Counted from the stretch's first letter, positions 16,841-28,250 are shown. The stretch: DNA of 64,000 nucleotides from Caballeronia arvi (GCF_001544695.2 NZ_FCOM02000007.1:124001-188000); one strand, 5' to 3'. Notes: a model not told the origin generated them from the sequence alone. Translations and numbers: made by a program.

Positions 16841-16886
16841 GCGCGCGCCTGTCTTCACAAAAGACGAGCGCCGCGCGCGGGTTTTT
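16841..16886 (+). terminator. Terminator-like hairpin between ilvI and ilvH
   Basis: The inner stem GTCTT (16851-16855) / AAGAC (16861-16865) is flanked by imperfectly paired GC arms (GCGCGCGC at 16841-16848, GCGCGC at 16873-16878) and followed by TTTTT at 16882-16886. It could partially terminate transcription within the operon or mark an RNA processing point. Folding was judged by eye, with mismatches between the two stems. Confidence 0.4.
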
Positions 16887-16926
16887 CGAACAAGCGCCAA
16901 CTGGATAAACATCGGGAACTACGAAC

Positions 16927-18500
<1,574 letters not shown>

Positions 18501-18534
18501 AGTCTGCCGCTAGTCACGCTTTTTGCTTGATCGA

Positions 18535-18570
18535 AAGCCGCCCGGTTGCCCTGCGCGCCGGGCGGCTTTT
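18535..18570 (+). terminator. Intrinsic terminator after ilvC
   Basis: A perfect stem AAGCCGCCCGG (18535-18545) / CCGGGCGGCTT (18558-18568) with a 12-nt loop, running into TTTT (18567-18570). It lies 34 bp after the ilvC stop and 37 bp before psd, separating amino acid from phospholipid genes. Confidence 0.8.
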
Positions 18571-18606
18571 GCTATCCTACGGTTTTTAAAAACACAGAAC
18601 TCGTTC

Positions 18607-19251
18607 ATGAACTATCCTCATCCGATCATTGCCCGCGAAGGCTGGCCGTTCATCGCCATCGCGGCAGTCGTGGCCATCCTCGTGCAAGCGCTGGGCGGCT
18701 TCGGCTTCGCCTGGATCTTCTGGCTGATCGTGATCTTCATCGTCCAGTTCTTCCGCGATCCGGCCCGCCCGATTCCCGCTCAGCCGAACGCCGTGCTGTG
18801 TCCGGCAGACGGCCGAATCGTCGCGGTCGAAACCACGCGCGATCCGTACGCCGACCGCGAAGCGCTCAAGATCAGCGTGTTCATGAACGTGTTCAACGTG
18901 CACTCGCAGCGCTCGCCGGTGGACGGCGCGATCACGAAGGTGCAGTACTTTCCGGGCGCGTATCTGAATGCGGCCGTCGACAAGGCATCGACCGAAAACG
19001 AGCGCAACGCGGTCGTGCTGCAGACGGCGGCCGGGCATACCGTGACGTCCGTGCAGATCGCGGGACTGATCGCGCGACGCATTCTCTGCTACGTGCACGT
19101 CGGCGAACCGCTGACGCGCGGCCAGCGCTACGGCTTCATCCGCTTTGGTTCGCGTGTCGACGTGTATCTGCCGGTGGGCAGCCGTCCGCGTGTGTCGATC
19201 GGCGAGAAGGTTTCGGCTTCGTCGACGATCCTCGCCGAGTTCGCGGAATAA
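18607..19251 (+). CDS. psd: Phosphatidylserine decarboxylase (short form)
   Basis: A pyruvoyl enzyme that decarboxylates phosphatidylserine to phosphatidylethanolamine at the inner membrane. At 214 residues it is the short, archaeal-type Psd. A hydrophobic N-terminal segment (about 13-45) anchors it, and the FGSRVD motif near 180 contains the Gly-Ser self-cleavage site that generates the pyruvoyl group. HSQRSPVDG (about 98-106) is the other conserved block. ATG 18607 was chosen over an open extension upstream that runs into the terminator. pssA follows after 12 bp and supplies its substrate. Confidence 0.95.
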   Translation: MNYPHPIIAREGWPFIAIAAVVAILVQALGGFGFAWIFWLIVIFIVQFFRDPARPIPAQPNAVLCPADGRIVAVETTRDPYADREALKISVFMNVFNVHSQRSPVDGAITKVQYFPGAYLNAAVDKASTENERNAVVLQTAAGHTVTSVQIAGLIARRILCYVHVGEPLTRGQRYGFIRFGSRVDVYLPVGSRPRVSIGEKVSASSTILAEFAE

Positions 19252-19263
19252 CGCGGAGGTTTC

Positions 19264-20130
19264 ATGGCGGCATTCAAACCGCGCCGTAACCGCGTGAACG
19301 GGGCATCGCCGCGCCCGTTTCGCCGTAACAAGGCCGCGCAGGACGTGGGCGTCGTCGAGACGCGGCGTGCCAAGCGGCAGCAGTTTCTGAAGAAGCGCGG
19401 CATTTATCTGCTGCCGAATGCGTTCACCACGGCCGCGCTGTTCTGCGGCTTCTTCGCCGTCGTTCAGGCGATGAACGTGCGCTTCGAGATCGCGGCCATC
19501 GCCATTTTCGTCGCGATGGTGCTCGACGGCATGGACGGCCGCGTCGCGCGCATGACGCACACGCAGAGCGCGTTCGGCGAGCAGTTCGACAGCCTGTCGG
19601 ACATGGTGTCGTTCGGCGTCGCTCCTGCGCTCGTGATGTACGAATGGGTGCTGAAGGACCTCGGGCGCTGGGGCTGGCTCGCGGCATTCGTCTATTGTTC
19701 GGGCGCCGCGCTGCGGCTCGCGCGTTTCAATACGAACGTCGGCGTGGTCGACAAGCGCTATTTCCAGGGCTTGCCGTCGCCGGCCGCGGCGGCGCTGATC
19801 GCGGGTTTCGTGTGGCTCGCCACCGACAATCGCGTGCCGCTCAAGCTTGTGTGGCTGCCGTGGGTCGCATTCGCGCTGACGATCTATGCCGGCGTGACGA
19901 TGGTGTCGAACGCGCCGTTCTACAGCGGCAAGGCGCTCGATGTGCGGTATCGCGTGCCGTTCGCGGGGGTGTTGCTGATCGTCGTGGCGTTCGTGCTCGT
20001 ATCGTCCGATCCGCCGGTCATGCTGTTTTGCCTGTTCGTGCTGTACGGCTTTTCGGGCTATATCTGGTGGGCGTATCTGGCGGCGCGCGGACGGCCCAAT
20101 CCGGCGAGAAGCTCACAGCGGGATCACTAG
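19264..20130 (+). CDS. pssA: CDP-diacylglycerol-serine O-phosphatidyltransferase
   Basis: Makes phosphatidylserine from CDP-diacylglycerol and serine; psd upstream converts it to phosphatidylethanolamine. The 288 residues form a CDP-alcohol phosphatidyltransferase with the signature DGMDGRVARM...SAFGEQFDSLSD (D-G-x2-A/G-R-x8-G-x3-D-x3-D, around 83-106). A basic N-terminal tail of about 45 residues precedes the helices. Multiple membrane segments are visible. The preceding GCGGAGG is the ribosome site. A strong terminator follows. Confidence 0.96.
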   Translation: MAAFKPRRNRVNGASPRPFRRNKAAQDVGVVETRRAKRQQFLKKRGIYLLPNAFTTAALFCGFFAVVQAMNVRFEIAAIAIFVAMVLDGMDGRVARMTHTQSAFGEQFDSLSDMVSFGVAPALVMYEWVLKDLGRWGWLAAFVYCSGAALRLARFNTNVGVVDKRYFQGLPSPAAAALIAGFVWLATDNRVPLKLVWLPWVAFALTIYAGVTMVSNAPFYSGKALDVRYRVPFAGVLLIVVAFVLVSSDPPVMLFCLFVLYGFSGYIWWAYLAARGRPNPARSSQRDH

Positions 20131-20148
20131 TTCTTATCGCATTACATG

Positions 20149-20185
20149 AAAAAGGCGGCGAGCTTCACGGCTCGCCGCCTTTTTT
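20149..20185 (+). terminator. Intrinsic terminator after pssA (possibly bidirectional)
   Basis: A long perfect stem AAAAAGGCGGCGAGC (20149-20163) / GCTCGCCGCCTTTTT (20170-20184) with a 6-nt loop. The T tract ends at 20185, and the A tract on the other side makes it usable for the convergent gene that ends at 20201. Confidence 0.88.
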
Positions 20186-20200
20186 GTTGCCGACTGACTC

Positions 20201-20938
20201 TTAGCCCGCGACGAGCGTGCCGTTCGAAATATGCACGCGCTCGCCTTGCTGGAACGGCGGCGGGTTCTTGTACGTGAAGGTGCGCGTCTTGCCGTTTTCC
20301 ATCCGCACGTGCACGGAGTAATCGGTTTCGCTGCGGATATGTTTCTCGACCGAATTGCCCGCGAGACCGCCGCCTAGCGCGCCGAGCAAGGTCATCGCGG
20401 TACGGCCGCCGCCGCGCCCGAACTGATTGCCGACGACACCGCCCGCTACGGCGCCGCCCACCGCACCGATCCCCGTTCCGTGACCTTCATGCTTGACGGT
20501 GGAAATCGACTCGACGGTGCCGCAGGTCGCGCAATACGCGGGATGCTGCGGCGCTTGCTGTGCATACGAGGGTTGCGCGGGTTGCGGCTGCGCCGGAGCT
20601 TGCTGCGCCTGTTGCTGAGCGGCTTGCTGTGCCGCAGCCTGTTGGGCGGCTGCTTGCTGGGCGGCTTGCTGCTGCGCCGCTGTCGGTTGCGCCGGAGTCG
20701 GCGCGGCGGCGTTCACCGCCGGTTGTTGCGCGACCGCAGCGGTCTGCGTCTGCGGATTCTGCGCGGCATTGCTCGACGCCTTCGGGAACAATCCCGTCAT
20801 CGCGGCGGTCGCCACGAGGCTCGCGACGATGACCGCGCCCGCCGCCGTCGCGATGAGCGGATGCAGCCGCCGCTGCTGCGGCTGAACGGCGCCGCCAGAA
20901 GCTGGCGACGTGCTGAGTTTGTTGGTTCCGTTATCCAT
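20201..20938 (-). CDS. Glycine-zipper 2TM domain protein with Gln/Ala-rich linker
   Basis: A 245-residue membrane-associated protein. An N-terminal transmembrane helix lies at about 28-52. A long low-complexity linker of Gln, Ala and Pro (about 75-130) leads to a Cys-x2-Cys pair (YCATCG), then a glycine-zipper segment rich in G-x3-G (GIGAVGGAVAGGVVGNQFG, about 153-171) and a small C-terminal beta domain. The layout is that of SlyB/Rcc01698-like 2TM glycine-zipper proteins, which affect envelope integrity. Start ATG 20938 has a GGAGG ribosome site; upstream in-frame starts lack one. Confidence 0.8.
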   Translation of the reverse strand: MDNGTNKLSTSPASGGAVQPQQRRLHPLIATAAGAVIVASLVATAAMTGLFPKASSNAAQNPQTQTAAVAQQPAVNAAAPTPAQPTAAQQQAAQQAAAQQAAAQQAAQQQAQQAPAQPQPAQPSYAQQAPQHPAYCATCGTVESISTVKHEGHGTGIGAVGGAVAGGVVGNQFGRGGGRTAMTLLGALGGGLAGNSVEKHIRSETDYSVHVRMENGKTRTFTYKNPPPFQQGERVHISNGTLVAG

Positions 20939-21161
20939 TGTCGAACCTCCGTTTCGAGGCAAGCTGCCGCTACCGATGTCGGCAGTTACAACCCATTCTC
21001 GGGGAAACCGGGAAATCGCGCTTTTTCGGGTTGTAACCAATTCGCGGGCGCGCTGTATTTCGATGGAAGCAGGACCGATGCCAGGCACTGTCGGCAGGCG
21101 CTGTCGAGGCGCACGGCCATCGCGGGCTTTGAAGTTTTTACCAGCGCTTACAAGAAAAACG

Positions 21162-21189
21162 AAAAAAAACGCGCCCCGCAGGACGCGCT
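21162..21189 (-). terminator. Intrinsic terminator after lysS
   Basis: Minus-strand stem AGCGCGTCC / GGGCGCGTT with a TGCG loop and two G-T pairs, followed by eight T residues (plus-strand A tract 21162-21169). It lies about 20 bp beyond the lysS stop. Confidence 0.75.
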
Positions 21190-21211
21190 ATCAGCCGCCG
21201 AAACAGCTAAA

Positions 21212-22738
21212 TCAGTCTTCCCGACGCAGATGCGGGAACAGAATCACATCGCGGATGCTCGGGCTGTCGGTCAGCAACATCACGAGACGGTCGACGCCGA
21301 TGCCGCATCCGCCCGTCGGCGGCATGCCGTATTCGAGCGCGCGGATGTAGTCGGCGTCGAAATACATCGCTTCTTCGTCGCCGGCGTCTTTCTGATCGAC
21401 CTGCTTCTGGAAGCGCGCGGCCTGATCTTCCGGATCGTTCAGCTCCGAGAAGCCGTTGGCGATCTCGCGCCCCGTGATGAACAACTCGAAACGCTCCGTG
21501 ATGCCCGGAACCGAATCCGACGCGCGCGCGAGCGGCGACACTTCGATCGGATAATCGACGATGTACGTCGGCTCCCACAATTGCGATTCCGCGGTCTCTT
21601 CGAACAGCGCGAGCTGCAGCGAGCCGAGTCCGGCGTTCAGGAAAGCGGGCTGCGTCGTGTCGACACCGAATTTCTTCAGTTCCGTGCGCAGGAGCGCCGC
21701 GTCGGAAAGCTGCGCGTCGGTGTATTGCGGCGCGAATTTCTGAATGGCCTGACTGATCGTCAGACGATGAAACGGCTTCGAAAGATCGAGCTCGCGTCCC
21801 TGATACGTGATGACGGCGGTGCCGAGCGCATCGATCGCGGCCTGACGGATCAGCGATTCGGTGAAGTCCATCAGCCAGCGATAGTCGGTGTACGCGGCGT
21901 AGAACTCCATCATCGTGAATTCCGGGTTGTGACGCGGCGAGACGCCTTCGTTCCGGAAATTGCGATTGATTTCGAACACGCGCTCGAAGCCGCCGACGAT
22001 CAGCCGCTTCAGATAAAGCTCAGGCGCGATGCGCAGGAACATCTGCATGTCGAGCGCGTTGTGGTGCGTCGTGAAAGGCTTGGCCGCCGCGCCGCCCGGA
22101 ATCGGGTGCAGCATCGGCGTTTCGACTTCCATGAAGTTCGCCTGCGACATGAAGTTGCGGATCGACGTGACGGCCTTCGTGCGCGCCATGAAGGTCTTGC
22201 GCGATTCCGGCGTGACGATCAGATCGACGTAGCGCTGGCGATAACGCGTTTCCTGATCGGCGAGGCCGTGGAACTTGTCCGGCAGCGGACGCAGCGCCTT
22301 CGAGAGTAGTCGCAATTCCGTGCAGCGCACCGACAATTCGCCCTTGTTCGTGCGAAACAGCACGCCCTTCGCGGCGATGATGTCGCCCAGGTCCCACTTC
22401 TTGAACGCGTCGTAGGTTTCGGCGCCGACATCCGCGGGCGTCACGAAGAACTGGATCTGGCCGCTGCCGTCCTGAACCGTTGCGAAGCTCGCCTTGCCCA
22501 TCACGCGCTTGAGCATCATCCGGCCGGCGATCGCGACGGGCAGGGGATTCGCTTCGAGCGCGTCCTTGTCGGTGTCGGCGTAATCGCTTTGAAGTGCGGC
22601 GGCCTGATGCGTCGGGCGGAAGTCGTTCGGAAAGGCGACGCCTTGCTCGCGCAGCGCGCGCAGCTTGTCGCGGCGCTCCGCGATGATCTGGTTCTCTTCC
22701 AGTTCGGGAGCAGCGCCCGGTTGAGTCGGTTCGGTCAT
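21212..22738 (-). CDS. lysS: Lysyl-tRNA synthetase (class II)
   Basis: Charges tRNA(Lys) with lysine. The 508 residues contain the N-terminal OB-fold anticodon domain (about 70-180) and the class II core: motif 1 near [15 protein letters not shown], motif 2 [20 protein letters not shown], and motif 3 [14 protein letters not shown] close to the C-terminus. Start ATG 22738 (MTEPTQP) is where homology begins; an upstream open extension is not conserved. It follows prfB on the same strand across a 98-bp gap that contains a stem-loop and a 13-bp tandem repeat. Confidence 0.97.
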   Translation of the reverse strand: MTEPTQPGAAPELEENQIIAERRDKLRALREQGVAFPNDFRPTHQAAALQSDYADTDKDALEANPLPVAIAGRMMLKRVMGKASFATVQDGSGQIQFFVTPADVGAETYDAFKKWDLGDIIAAKGVLFRTNKGELSVRCTELRLLSKALRPLPDKFHGLADQETRYRQRYVDLIVTPESRKTFMARTKAVTSIRNFMSQANFMEVETPMLHPIPGGAAAKPFTTHHNALDMQMFLRIAPELYLKRLIVGGFERVFEINRNFRNEGVSPRHNPEFTMMEFYAAYTDYRWLMDFTESLIRQAAIDALGTAVITYQGRELDLSKPFHRLTISQAIQKFAPQYTDAQLSDAALLRTELKKFGVDTTQPAFLNAGLGSLQLALFEETAESQLWEPTYIVDYPIEVSPLARASDSVPGITERFELFITGREIANGFSELNDPEDQAARFQKQVDQKDAGDEEAMYFDADYIRALEYGMPPTGGCGIGVDRLVMLLTDSPSIRDVILFPHLRRED

Positions 22739-22770
22739 GATGATTCTTGGGCTGAAATACGGAGAATGCG

Positions 22771-22796
22771 CGGCGGAATGAAACGGCGGAATGAAA
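22771..22796. repeat. 13-bp perfect tandem repeat upstream of lysS
   Basis: CGGCGGAATGAAA occurs twice head to tail (22771-22783 and 22784-22796), in the gap between prfB and lysS, 33 bp from the lysS start. It may be a simple replication-slippage duplication. Confidence 0.7.
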
Positions 22797-22800
22797 CGAA

Positions 22801-22828
22801 AGCGGCGCGACCGGAAGGCCGCGCCGCT
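22801..22828 (-). terminator. Stem-loop after prfB, possible weak terminator
   Basis: AGCGGCGCG (22801-22809) pairs perfectly with CGCGCCGCT (22820-22828). On the minus strand it is followed by a T-rich but interrupted stretch (TTCGTTTCATT). It is 8 bp past the prfB stop and could terminate or attenuate before lysS. Confidence 0.5.
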
Positions 22829-22836
22829 GCAAGACA

Positions 22837-23941
22837 TCAAACGCCCTGTTTCAGACTCGCGCCGATGAAGTCGTCGAGATCGCCGTCGAGCACGGCGCGC
22901 GTGTTGCTCATTTCCACGTTGGTGCGCAGATCCTTCACGCGGCTCTGGTCGAGCACGTAAGAGCGGATCTGATGGCCCCAGCCCACGTCGGTCTTGCTCG
23001 ATTCGAGCTTGTCCTGTTCGGCCTGGCGCTTGCGCATCTCGAATTCGTAGAGACGCGCCTTCAGCATCTGCATGGCTTCGGCGCGGTTGCGGTGCTGCGA
23101 GCGGTCATTCTGGCACTGCACGACGATGCCGGTCGGCGCGTGCGTGAGACGCACGGCGGAGTCCGTCTTGTTGATGTGCTGACCGCCCGCGCCGGATGCG
23201 CGGTACGTGTCCGTGCGGACATCGGCGGGATTGATTTCGATCTCGATCGAGTCGTCGATTTCCGGATACACGAACACCGACGAGAACGACGTATGGCGGC
23301 CGCCCGACGAATCGAACGGCGACTTGCGCACGAGCCGGTGAATGCCGGTTTCGGTGCGCAGGTAGCCGTACGCGTATTCGCCTTCGACCTTGATGGTCGC
23401 GCTCTTGATGCCGGCGACGTCGCCTTCGGATTCTTCGAGCACTTCGGTCTTGAAGCCCTTGCGCTCGCAGTAACGCAAGTACTGGCGCAGCAGCATGGAC
23501 GCCCAGTCGCACGCCTCGGTGCCGCCCGCGCCCGCCTGAATGTCGATGAAGCAGTTGTTCGGGTCGGCCGGGTTCGAAAACATCCGGCGGAATTCCATGT
23601 CTTCGACGCGCACGCGCAAGGCATCGGCGTCCGCTTCGCACGCGACGAGCGTGCCCTCGTCGTTTTCCTCGTGCGCCATGTCGAACAGATCGCTCGCGTC
23701 GCGCAGATCGCCGTCGAGGGCGGTGAGCGTCGACACTACGCCGTCGAGCAGCTTTTTCTCGCGACCGAGCGCTTGCGCGTTCTTCGAATCGTTCCAGACG
23801 TTCGGGTCTTCGAGTTCCTTATTGACTTCGACTAGACGCGCGGACTTGGCGTCGTAGTCAAAGATACCCCCGTAGCTCGCCCGCGCGGCGGCGCAGGTCG
23901 GCCAGAAGGCTTTCGATCGCGTTGAGACGTTCCGCTTCCAT
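22837..23941 (-). CDS. prfB: Peptide chain release factor 2, with programmed +1 frameshift
   Basis: RF2 recognises UGA and UAA and triggers peptide release. The gene is read in two frames: 27 codons from ATG 23941 ([20 protein letters not shown]...) to CTT at 23861-23863, then an in-frame TGA (23860-23858). A +1 slip gives GAC and 340 more residues ending at 22837, for 367 residues in total. SPF (207-209), the stop-codon recognition tripeptide, and GGQ (252-254), the catalytic motif, are both present. Frameshifting provides autoregulation: low RF2 slows termination at the UGA and allows the slip. It lies between recJ and lysS. Confidence 0.96.
23856..23875 (-). promoter_or_regulatory. prfB programmed frameshift site
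   Basis: On the minus strand the sequence reads GGGGGTATCTTTGAC: an internal Shine-Dalgarno-like G tract 3 nt before CTT, then TGA followed by C. This is the classic bacterial RF2 slippage site (CUU UGA C), in which peptidyl-tRNA(Leu) moves from CUU to UUU. Mechanism is established for E. coli prfB; the identical core is seen here. Confidence 0.95.
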
Positions 23942-24023
23942 TGTCGATCTTCGGCTTCGTAAAAAGATGAAATTATAGCCGAATGACAGGGTTTCCCCGC
24001 GCCGGACCGGCCCCAGGACGCGC

Positions 24024-25727
24024 TCAGCCCGCGTGTTCGACGATCAACTGCACCCGCGCGACCCCATTCCACGAATCGCTGACGAGCCGGTACGCGACGG
24101 TCGCGCGCGGCGGCAGCGGATCGACGTGATTGAACCAGATCGCGTTGAAGCGCTGACGTCCGCGCAGCAGCGACAGTTTCAGATGTTTGTCCTTCACGAG
24201 CGCCTGCGACGCGACTTCAAACTCGCCGGAGAAAGTCGGCGCCGGAAAGCCCTGGCCCCATACCGCGGCGTCCAGCATCTCGACGAATTGGGGCGTGAAG
24301 TACGCGTCTTCGAGTTCGCCATCGGTTTCGACGGTGCGCGCGAGCGCTTCCGCCGTGAGCCACTCGCGGCCGACCGTTTCGAACGCCTGCGTGAAGCGCG
24401 CAATGTCGGCGGTGGCGAGCGTCAGGCCCGCGGCCATCGCGTGGCCGCCGAACTTGTGGATGAGGCCCGGCTCGCGCTTGCTGATGAGATCGACCGCGTC
24501 GCGCAGATGAAAGCCGGGAATGGAGCGGCCTGAGCCCTTGCAGAGCGCGCCGCTTTCGTCGGCGTGCGCGAAAGTGAACGATGGCCGATGAAACCGCTCC
24601 TTCAGCCGCCCCGCGACGATGCCGATCACGCCCTGATGCCAGCTCGCATCGTAAAGCGTGAGCGTCGCGCGCTCGCCGCAATCGAAGGTTTGCAGTTCGG
24701 CGAGCGCCTGCTGCTGCATACCGGCTTCGATTTCGCGGCGTTCGCGGTTCATCGAATCGAGTTGCTGCGCGAGTTCCCACGCGCGGCCGACGTCGTCGGT
24801 GGTCAGGCATTCGATGCCGAGCGACATGTCCGAAAGCCGGCCCGCCGCGTTCAGGCGTGGACCGAGCGCGAAGCCGAGATCGAAGCCGGATGCGGCGCGC
24901 GCATCGCGGGCGGCGGCGCGAAAGAGAGCGGCGATGCCCGGCTGCATCCGCCCCGAGCGAATCCGTTTCAAACCCTGCGCGACCAGAATGCGGTTGTTGC
25001 AATCGAGCTTCACGACATCGGCGACGGTGCCGAGCGCGACGAGATCGAGCAGGCCGTCGAGGCGCGGTTCGGGCGTGCCATCGGCATACGCGCCACGGCG
25101 GCGCAACTCCGCGCGCAACGCGAGCAGCACATAGAACATCACGCCCACGCCCGCGATGCACTTGCTCGGAAATTCGCAGCCCGGCTGGTTCGGATTGACG
25201 ATCGCGCGCGCGGCGGGCAATTCGTCGCCGGGAAGGTGATGGTCCGTGACGAGCACGTCGATGCCGAGCGCGTTCGCTGCGGCGACGCCATCGACGCTCG
25301 CGATGCCGTTGTCGACCGTGATCAGCAGATCGGGTAGGCCCCGCGGCGCGCGCGCCGCCAGTTCGACGATCTCCGGCGTGAGCCCGTAGCCGTATTCGAA
25401 GCGGTTGGGCACCAGATAGTCGATCGTCGCGCCGAACATGCGCAAGCCCCGCACGGCCACCGCGCACGCGGTCGCGCCGTCGCAGTCGTAGTCGGCGACG
25501 ACGAGCATGCGCTTGCCCGCGGCGAGCGCGTCGGCGAGCACGATGGCGGCGTCGTCGCAACCTTTCAGGCCGGCGGGCGCGTGCAGGCGCTTGAACTCGG
25601 TTTCGATTTCATCGGGCGAAGTCACGCCGCGCGCCGCGTACAGACGCGCGATGACGGGATGCAGGCCGTGGCGCATCAGCGCTTCGGCGTCGGCGGGAGA
25701 GGAGGCGCGGGTGACGATTCGCGTCAT
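24024..25727 (-). CDS. recJ: Single-stranded-DNA-specific exonuclease RecJ
   Basis: A 5'-3' ssDNA exonuclease for recombination, mismatch and base-excision repair. The 567 residues include the DHH-family motifs: [12 protein letters not shown] (motif I, about 76-87), TVDNGI (motif II, about 136-142) and [10 protein letters not shown] (motif III, about 160-169). The DHHA1 domain contains [12 protein letters not shown] and [13 protein letters not shown], and the C-terminal OB domain ends at 567. It lies upstream of prfB by 82 bp and downstream of the RpfE-like gene by 13 bp. Confidence 0.96.
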   Translation of the reverse strand: MTRIVTRASSPADAEALMRHGLHPVIARLYAARGVTSPDEIETEFKRLHAPAGLKGCDDAAIVLADALAAGKRMLVVADYDCDGATACAVAVRGLRMFGATIDYLVPNRFEYGYGLTPEIVELAARAPRGLPDLLITVDNGIASVDGVAAANALGIDVLVTDHHLPGDELPAARAIVNPNQPGCEFPSKCIAGVGVMFYVLLALRAELRRRGAYADGTPEPRLDGLLDLVALGTVADVVKLDCNNRILVAQGLKRIRSGRMQPGIAALFRAAARDARAASGFDLGFALGPRLNAAGRLSDMSLGIECLTTDDVGRAWELAQQLDSMNRERREIEAGMQQQALAELQTFDCGERATLTLYDASWHQGVIGIVAGRLKERFHRPSFTFAHADESGALCKGSGRSIPGFHLRDAVDLISKREPGLIHKFGGHAMAAGLTLATADIARFTQAFETVGREWLTAEALARTVETDGELEDAYFTPQFVEMLDAAVWGQGFPAPTFSGEFEVASQALVKDKHLKLSLLRGRQRFNAIWFNHVDPLPPRATVAYRLVSDSWNGVARVQLIVEHAG

Positions 25728-25740
25728 GCTGGAAGCAACC

Positions 25741-26823
25741 TTATTCGATTAAAAGCGCGGCGATCGGCCTGCGCCGCCAGAATTTGCGCAAGTCCGAGCG
25801 CGTGACGGAGAGCGTGACCGAGCCGGAGTCGCCGCAGAGCGTGAGACTCAGGCGGCCGAGCGCGCCATCGGTGAGCGCTTGCAGCGCGGGGGCGAACCAC
25901 GCGGCTTCGAGCGACTTCAGCGAGTCGTTCCAGCGCGCCCAGTCCTGCTCGATGAACGGCGCGGAAAACGGATTCAGCTCGATGAGCGTGCTGCCTTCGG
26001 TCAGGCTCTCGGTGAGGGCCGCGAACGATTCGGGCGGCGGCGACGGCCTGATGCCCGCTGCGATCGCGAGTCCGCGCGTCGCGGCGGCGTCGGACATGAC
26101 GTGCGTGAAGGGGCTCGTGACCGGCTTGAGCGCGCCTTGCCCGTGCAGCCAGATCGAGTTGATCGCGGGCAGCCCGCGCGCTTCGCGCTCGAGATTCAGC
26201 GGATGCTCGAACCACGCCATCTGCACTTCGTTCTGCAGCTTCATCCACGCGCGCGAGCGCTCGCCGGTGCGGGCTTCGTGCGGCAGCCAGATTTCGATGT
26301 TGCGGCCCGTCGCGCGTAACGGCGATGCGCCCGCGAGCGCGCCGAGCGCTTCGCCCGACACGTACCAGCGCAGCGGCGTCGGCGCCTGCAGTTGCACGCC
26401 GAGTTCCTCGATCACCGGCCGCGCGGTTCGCAGCAACGCGCGCGCTTCTTCCGTGTGCACGCCGAGCGTGTCGGGATCGATCAGCACCAGATGATCATGC
26501 GCGATGCGCACATGCACCGGCTCGATGCAGGCCCAAAGCGCATCGCCGGGCGTACCGCCGTCGGCGAGCAGCATGAAGGGCGCGAGCGGTGCATCGTCGG
26601 CATAGCGCTGGTCGGCGGGCGTGACGGCGTTGAAGCGGCGCGCGATCCAGCGTTCGTGCGGCAGCGTGCGCTGAAAATCCTCGCCGACGATGCGCTCCTC
26701 GAGTGTGGCGCGGGCGAGCAGTTTGTCGAGCGCTGCGCTCTCCAGTCCGTGCAGGGCGGTCGCGGCGTCCGCGGCCGAGGGCAGGGCGAACGGCAGCAGG
26801 AGATGGAGATGGTGAACGGGCAT
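25741..26823 (-). CDS. RpfE-like conserved protein (COG4255 type)
   Basis: A 360-residue soluble protein of uncertain function, related in my reading to RpfE of Xanthomonas and to beta-proteobacterial proteins sometimes labelled phosphoglycerate mutase. Notable are the N-terminal HLHLLLPFALP, a central PTPLRWYVSG segment, and a distinctive block NEVQMAWFEHPLN...GLPAINSIWLHGQGAL (about 210-245). No catalytic signature of known phosphatases is evident, so the mutase label seems unsupported. ATG 26823 was preferred over 26835 because similarity begins at HLHLLLP. In Xanthomonas the rpf region also groups rpfE with recJ, prfB and lysS, as recalled. Confidence 0.65.
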   Translation of the reverse strand: MPVHHLHLLLPFALPSAADAATALHGLESAALDKLLARATLEERIVGEDFQRTLPHERWIARRFNAVTPADQRYADDAPLAPFMLLADGGTPGDALWACIEPVHVRIAHDHLVLIDPDTLGVHTEEARALLRTARPVIEELGVQLQAPTPLRWYVSGEALGALAGASPLRATGRNIEIWLPHEARTGERSRAWMKLQNEVQMAWFEHPLNLEREARGLPAINSIWLHGQGALKPVTSPFTHVMSDAAATRGLAIAAGIRPSPPPESFAALTESLTEGSTLIELNPFSAPFIEQDWARWNDSLKSLEAAWFAPALQALTDGALGRLSLTLCGDSGSVTLSVTRSDLRKFWRRRPIAALLIE

Positions 26824-26996
26824 GATGCTCGGCATTGTAGGGCAAAGCGGATGCAGCGATGCGACGCCCGCGCCCCGCGTCGAAGCCGTGCGCTTTCGTG
26901 TTCGCTACCGTCTCGTTCGCCCCATGTATGGCAAACTTTCGCAAAATTGCGCCATCGGGGCACAACAACGCTGGGACAGCAGCAGAAAGGAATCGC

Positions 26997-28250
26997 TTGA
27001 AACTTCCGTACGAATGGCAGATCGGCTGGCGCTACACGCGCGCCAGCAAACGCACCACAGGCAACGGCTTCATCTCCTTCATCGCGCTCGTGTCGATGGC
27101 GGGCATCGCACTCGGCGTCGCCGCGCTGATCGTCGTGCTGTCGGTCATGAACGGCTTCCAGAAGGAAGTGCGCGACCGGATGCTGTCGGTGCTCGCGCAC
27201 GTCGAAATCTTCTCGCCGACCGGCTCGATGCCCAACTGGCAACTGACCGCGCAGGAAGCGCGCAAGAATCCCGAAGTGACCGGCGCGGCGCCCTATGTCG
27301 AAGCGCAGGCGCTGCTCACGCGCCAGGGCGCGGTGAGCGGCGTCGCGCTGCGCGGCGTGGAGCCGTCGCTGGAACCGGAAGTCTCGGACATCGGCAAGGA
27401 GATGCGCGCGGGCAAGCTCACGGATCTGAAGCCGGGCGAATTCGGCATCGTGCTCGGCAAGGATCTCGCGGCCAATCTCGGCGTGATGGACGGCGACAAA
27501 ATCACGCTCGTCGCGCCCGAAGGCACCATCACGCCGGCCGGGATGATGCCGCGCCTCAAGCAGTTCACGGTGGTCGGCATCTTCGAGTCGGGTCACTACG
27601 AATACGATTCGACGCTCGCGCTCATCGAAATCCGCGACGCGCAAGCGCTCTTCCGTCTGCCCGCGCCGACCGGCGTGCGCCTGCGCCTGAAGGACATGCA
27701 GCGCGCGCCCGAAGTCGCGCGTCAACTCGCGCGCACGCTTTCCGGCGATCTCTATATTCGCGACTGGACGCAGCAGAACAAGACGTGGTTTTCCGCCGTG
27801 CAGATCGAAAAGCGCATGATGTTCATCATCCTCACGCTGATCATCGCGGTGGCGGCGTTCAATCTGGTTTCGTCGCTCGTGATGACCGTCACCGACAAGC
27901 AGGCCGATATCGCGATCCTGCGCACGCTCGGCGCGCAGCCCGGCTCGATCATGAAGATTTTCGTGGTGCAGGGCGTGACGATCGGTTTCATCGGCACGGC
28001 GCTCGGCGTGTCGCTCGGCTGTCTGATCGCGTGGAGCATTCCGTGGCTCGTGCCGATGATCGAGCATCTCTTCAACGTGCAGTTCCTGCCGTCTTCGGTG
28101 TATTTCATCAGCGAGCTGCCGTCCGAGCTCGTGCCGGGCGATGTGGCCAAGATCGGCATCATCGCGTTTGTGTTGTCGTCGCTCGCAACGCTCTATCCGA
28201 GCTGGCGCGGCGCGAAGGTTCGTCCGGCGGAGGCGCTGCGTTATGAGTGA
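26997..28250 (+). CDS. lolC: Lipoprotein-releasing ABC transporter permease (LolC/LolF type)
   Basis: The membrane subunit that extracts outer-membrane lipoproteins from the inner membrane and passes them to LolA. The 417 residues have one N-terminal helix (about 24-50), a periplasmic domain (about 51-270) and three C-terminal helices (about 275-410) with the FtsX domain [16 protein letters not shown]. The TTG start follows AAAGGA and gives the usual LolC N-terminus ([14 protein letters not shown]). It overlaps lolD by 8 bp. Only one permease gene is present here rather than lolC plus lolE, which fits the LolF homodimer type. Confidence 0.92.
   Translation: MKLPYEWQIGWRYTRASKRTTGNGFISFIALVSMAGIALGVAALIVVLSVMNGFQKEVRDRMLSVLAHVEIFSPTGSMPNWQLTAQEARKNPEVTGAAPYVEAQALLTRQGAVSGVALRGVEPSLEPEVSDIGKEMRAGKLTDLKPGEFGIVLGKDLAANLGVMDGDKITLVAPEGTITPAGMMPRLKQFTVVGIFESGHYEYDSTLALIEIRDAQALFRLPAPTGVRLRLKDMQRAPEVARQLARTLSGDLYIRDWTQQNKTWFSAVQIEKRMMFIILTLIIAVAAFNLVSSLVMTVTDKQADIAILRTLGAQPGSIMKIFVVQGVTIGFIGTALGVSLGCLIAWSIPWLVPMIEHLFNVQFLPSSVYFISELPSELVPGDVAKIGIIAFVLSSLATLYPSWRGAKVRPAEALRYE

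Noticed and set aside
20560-20720. Dense short repeats resembling a repeat array
   Set aside because: They encode the Gln/Ala linker of the glycine-zipper protein; no constant spacer length or repeat palindrome, so not CRISPR.
25741-26823. Phosphoglycerate mutase as the product
   Set aside because: No His-containing RHG motif or metal ligands of either mutase family are visible; family link is to RpfE-like proteins.
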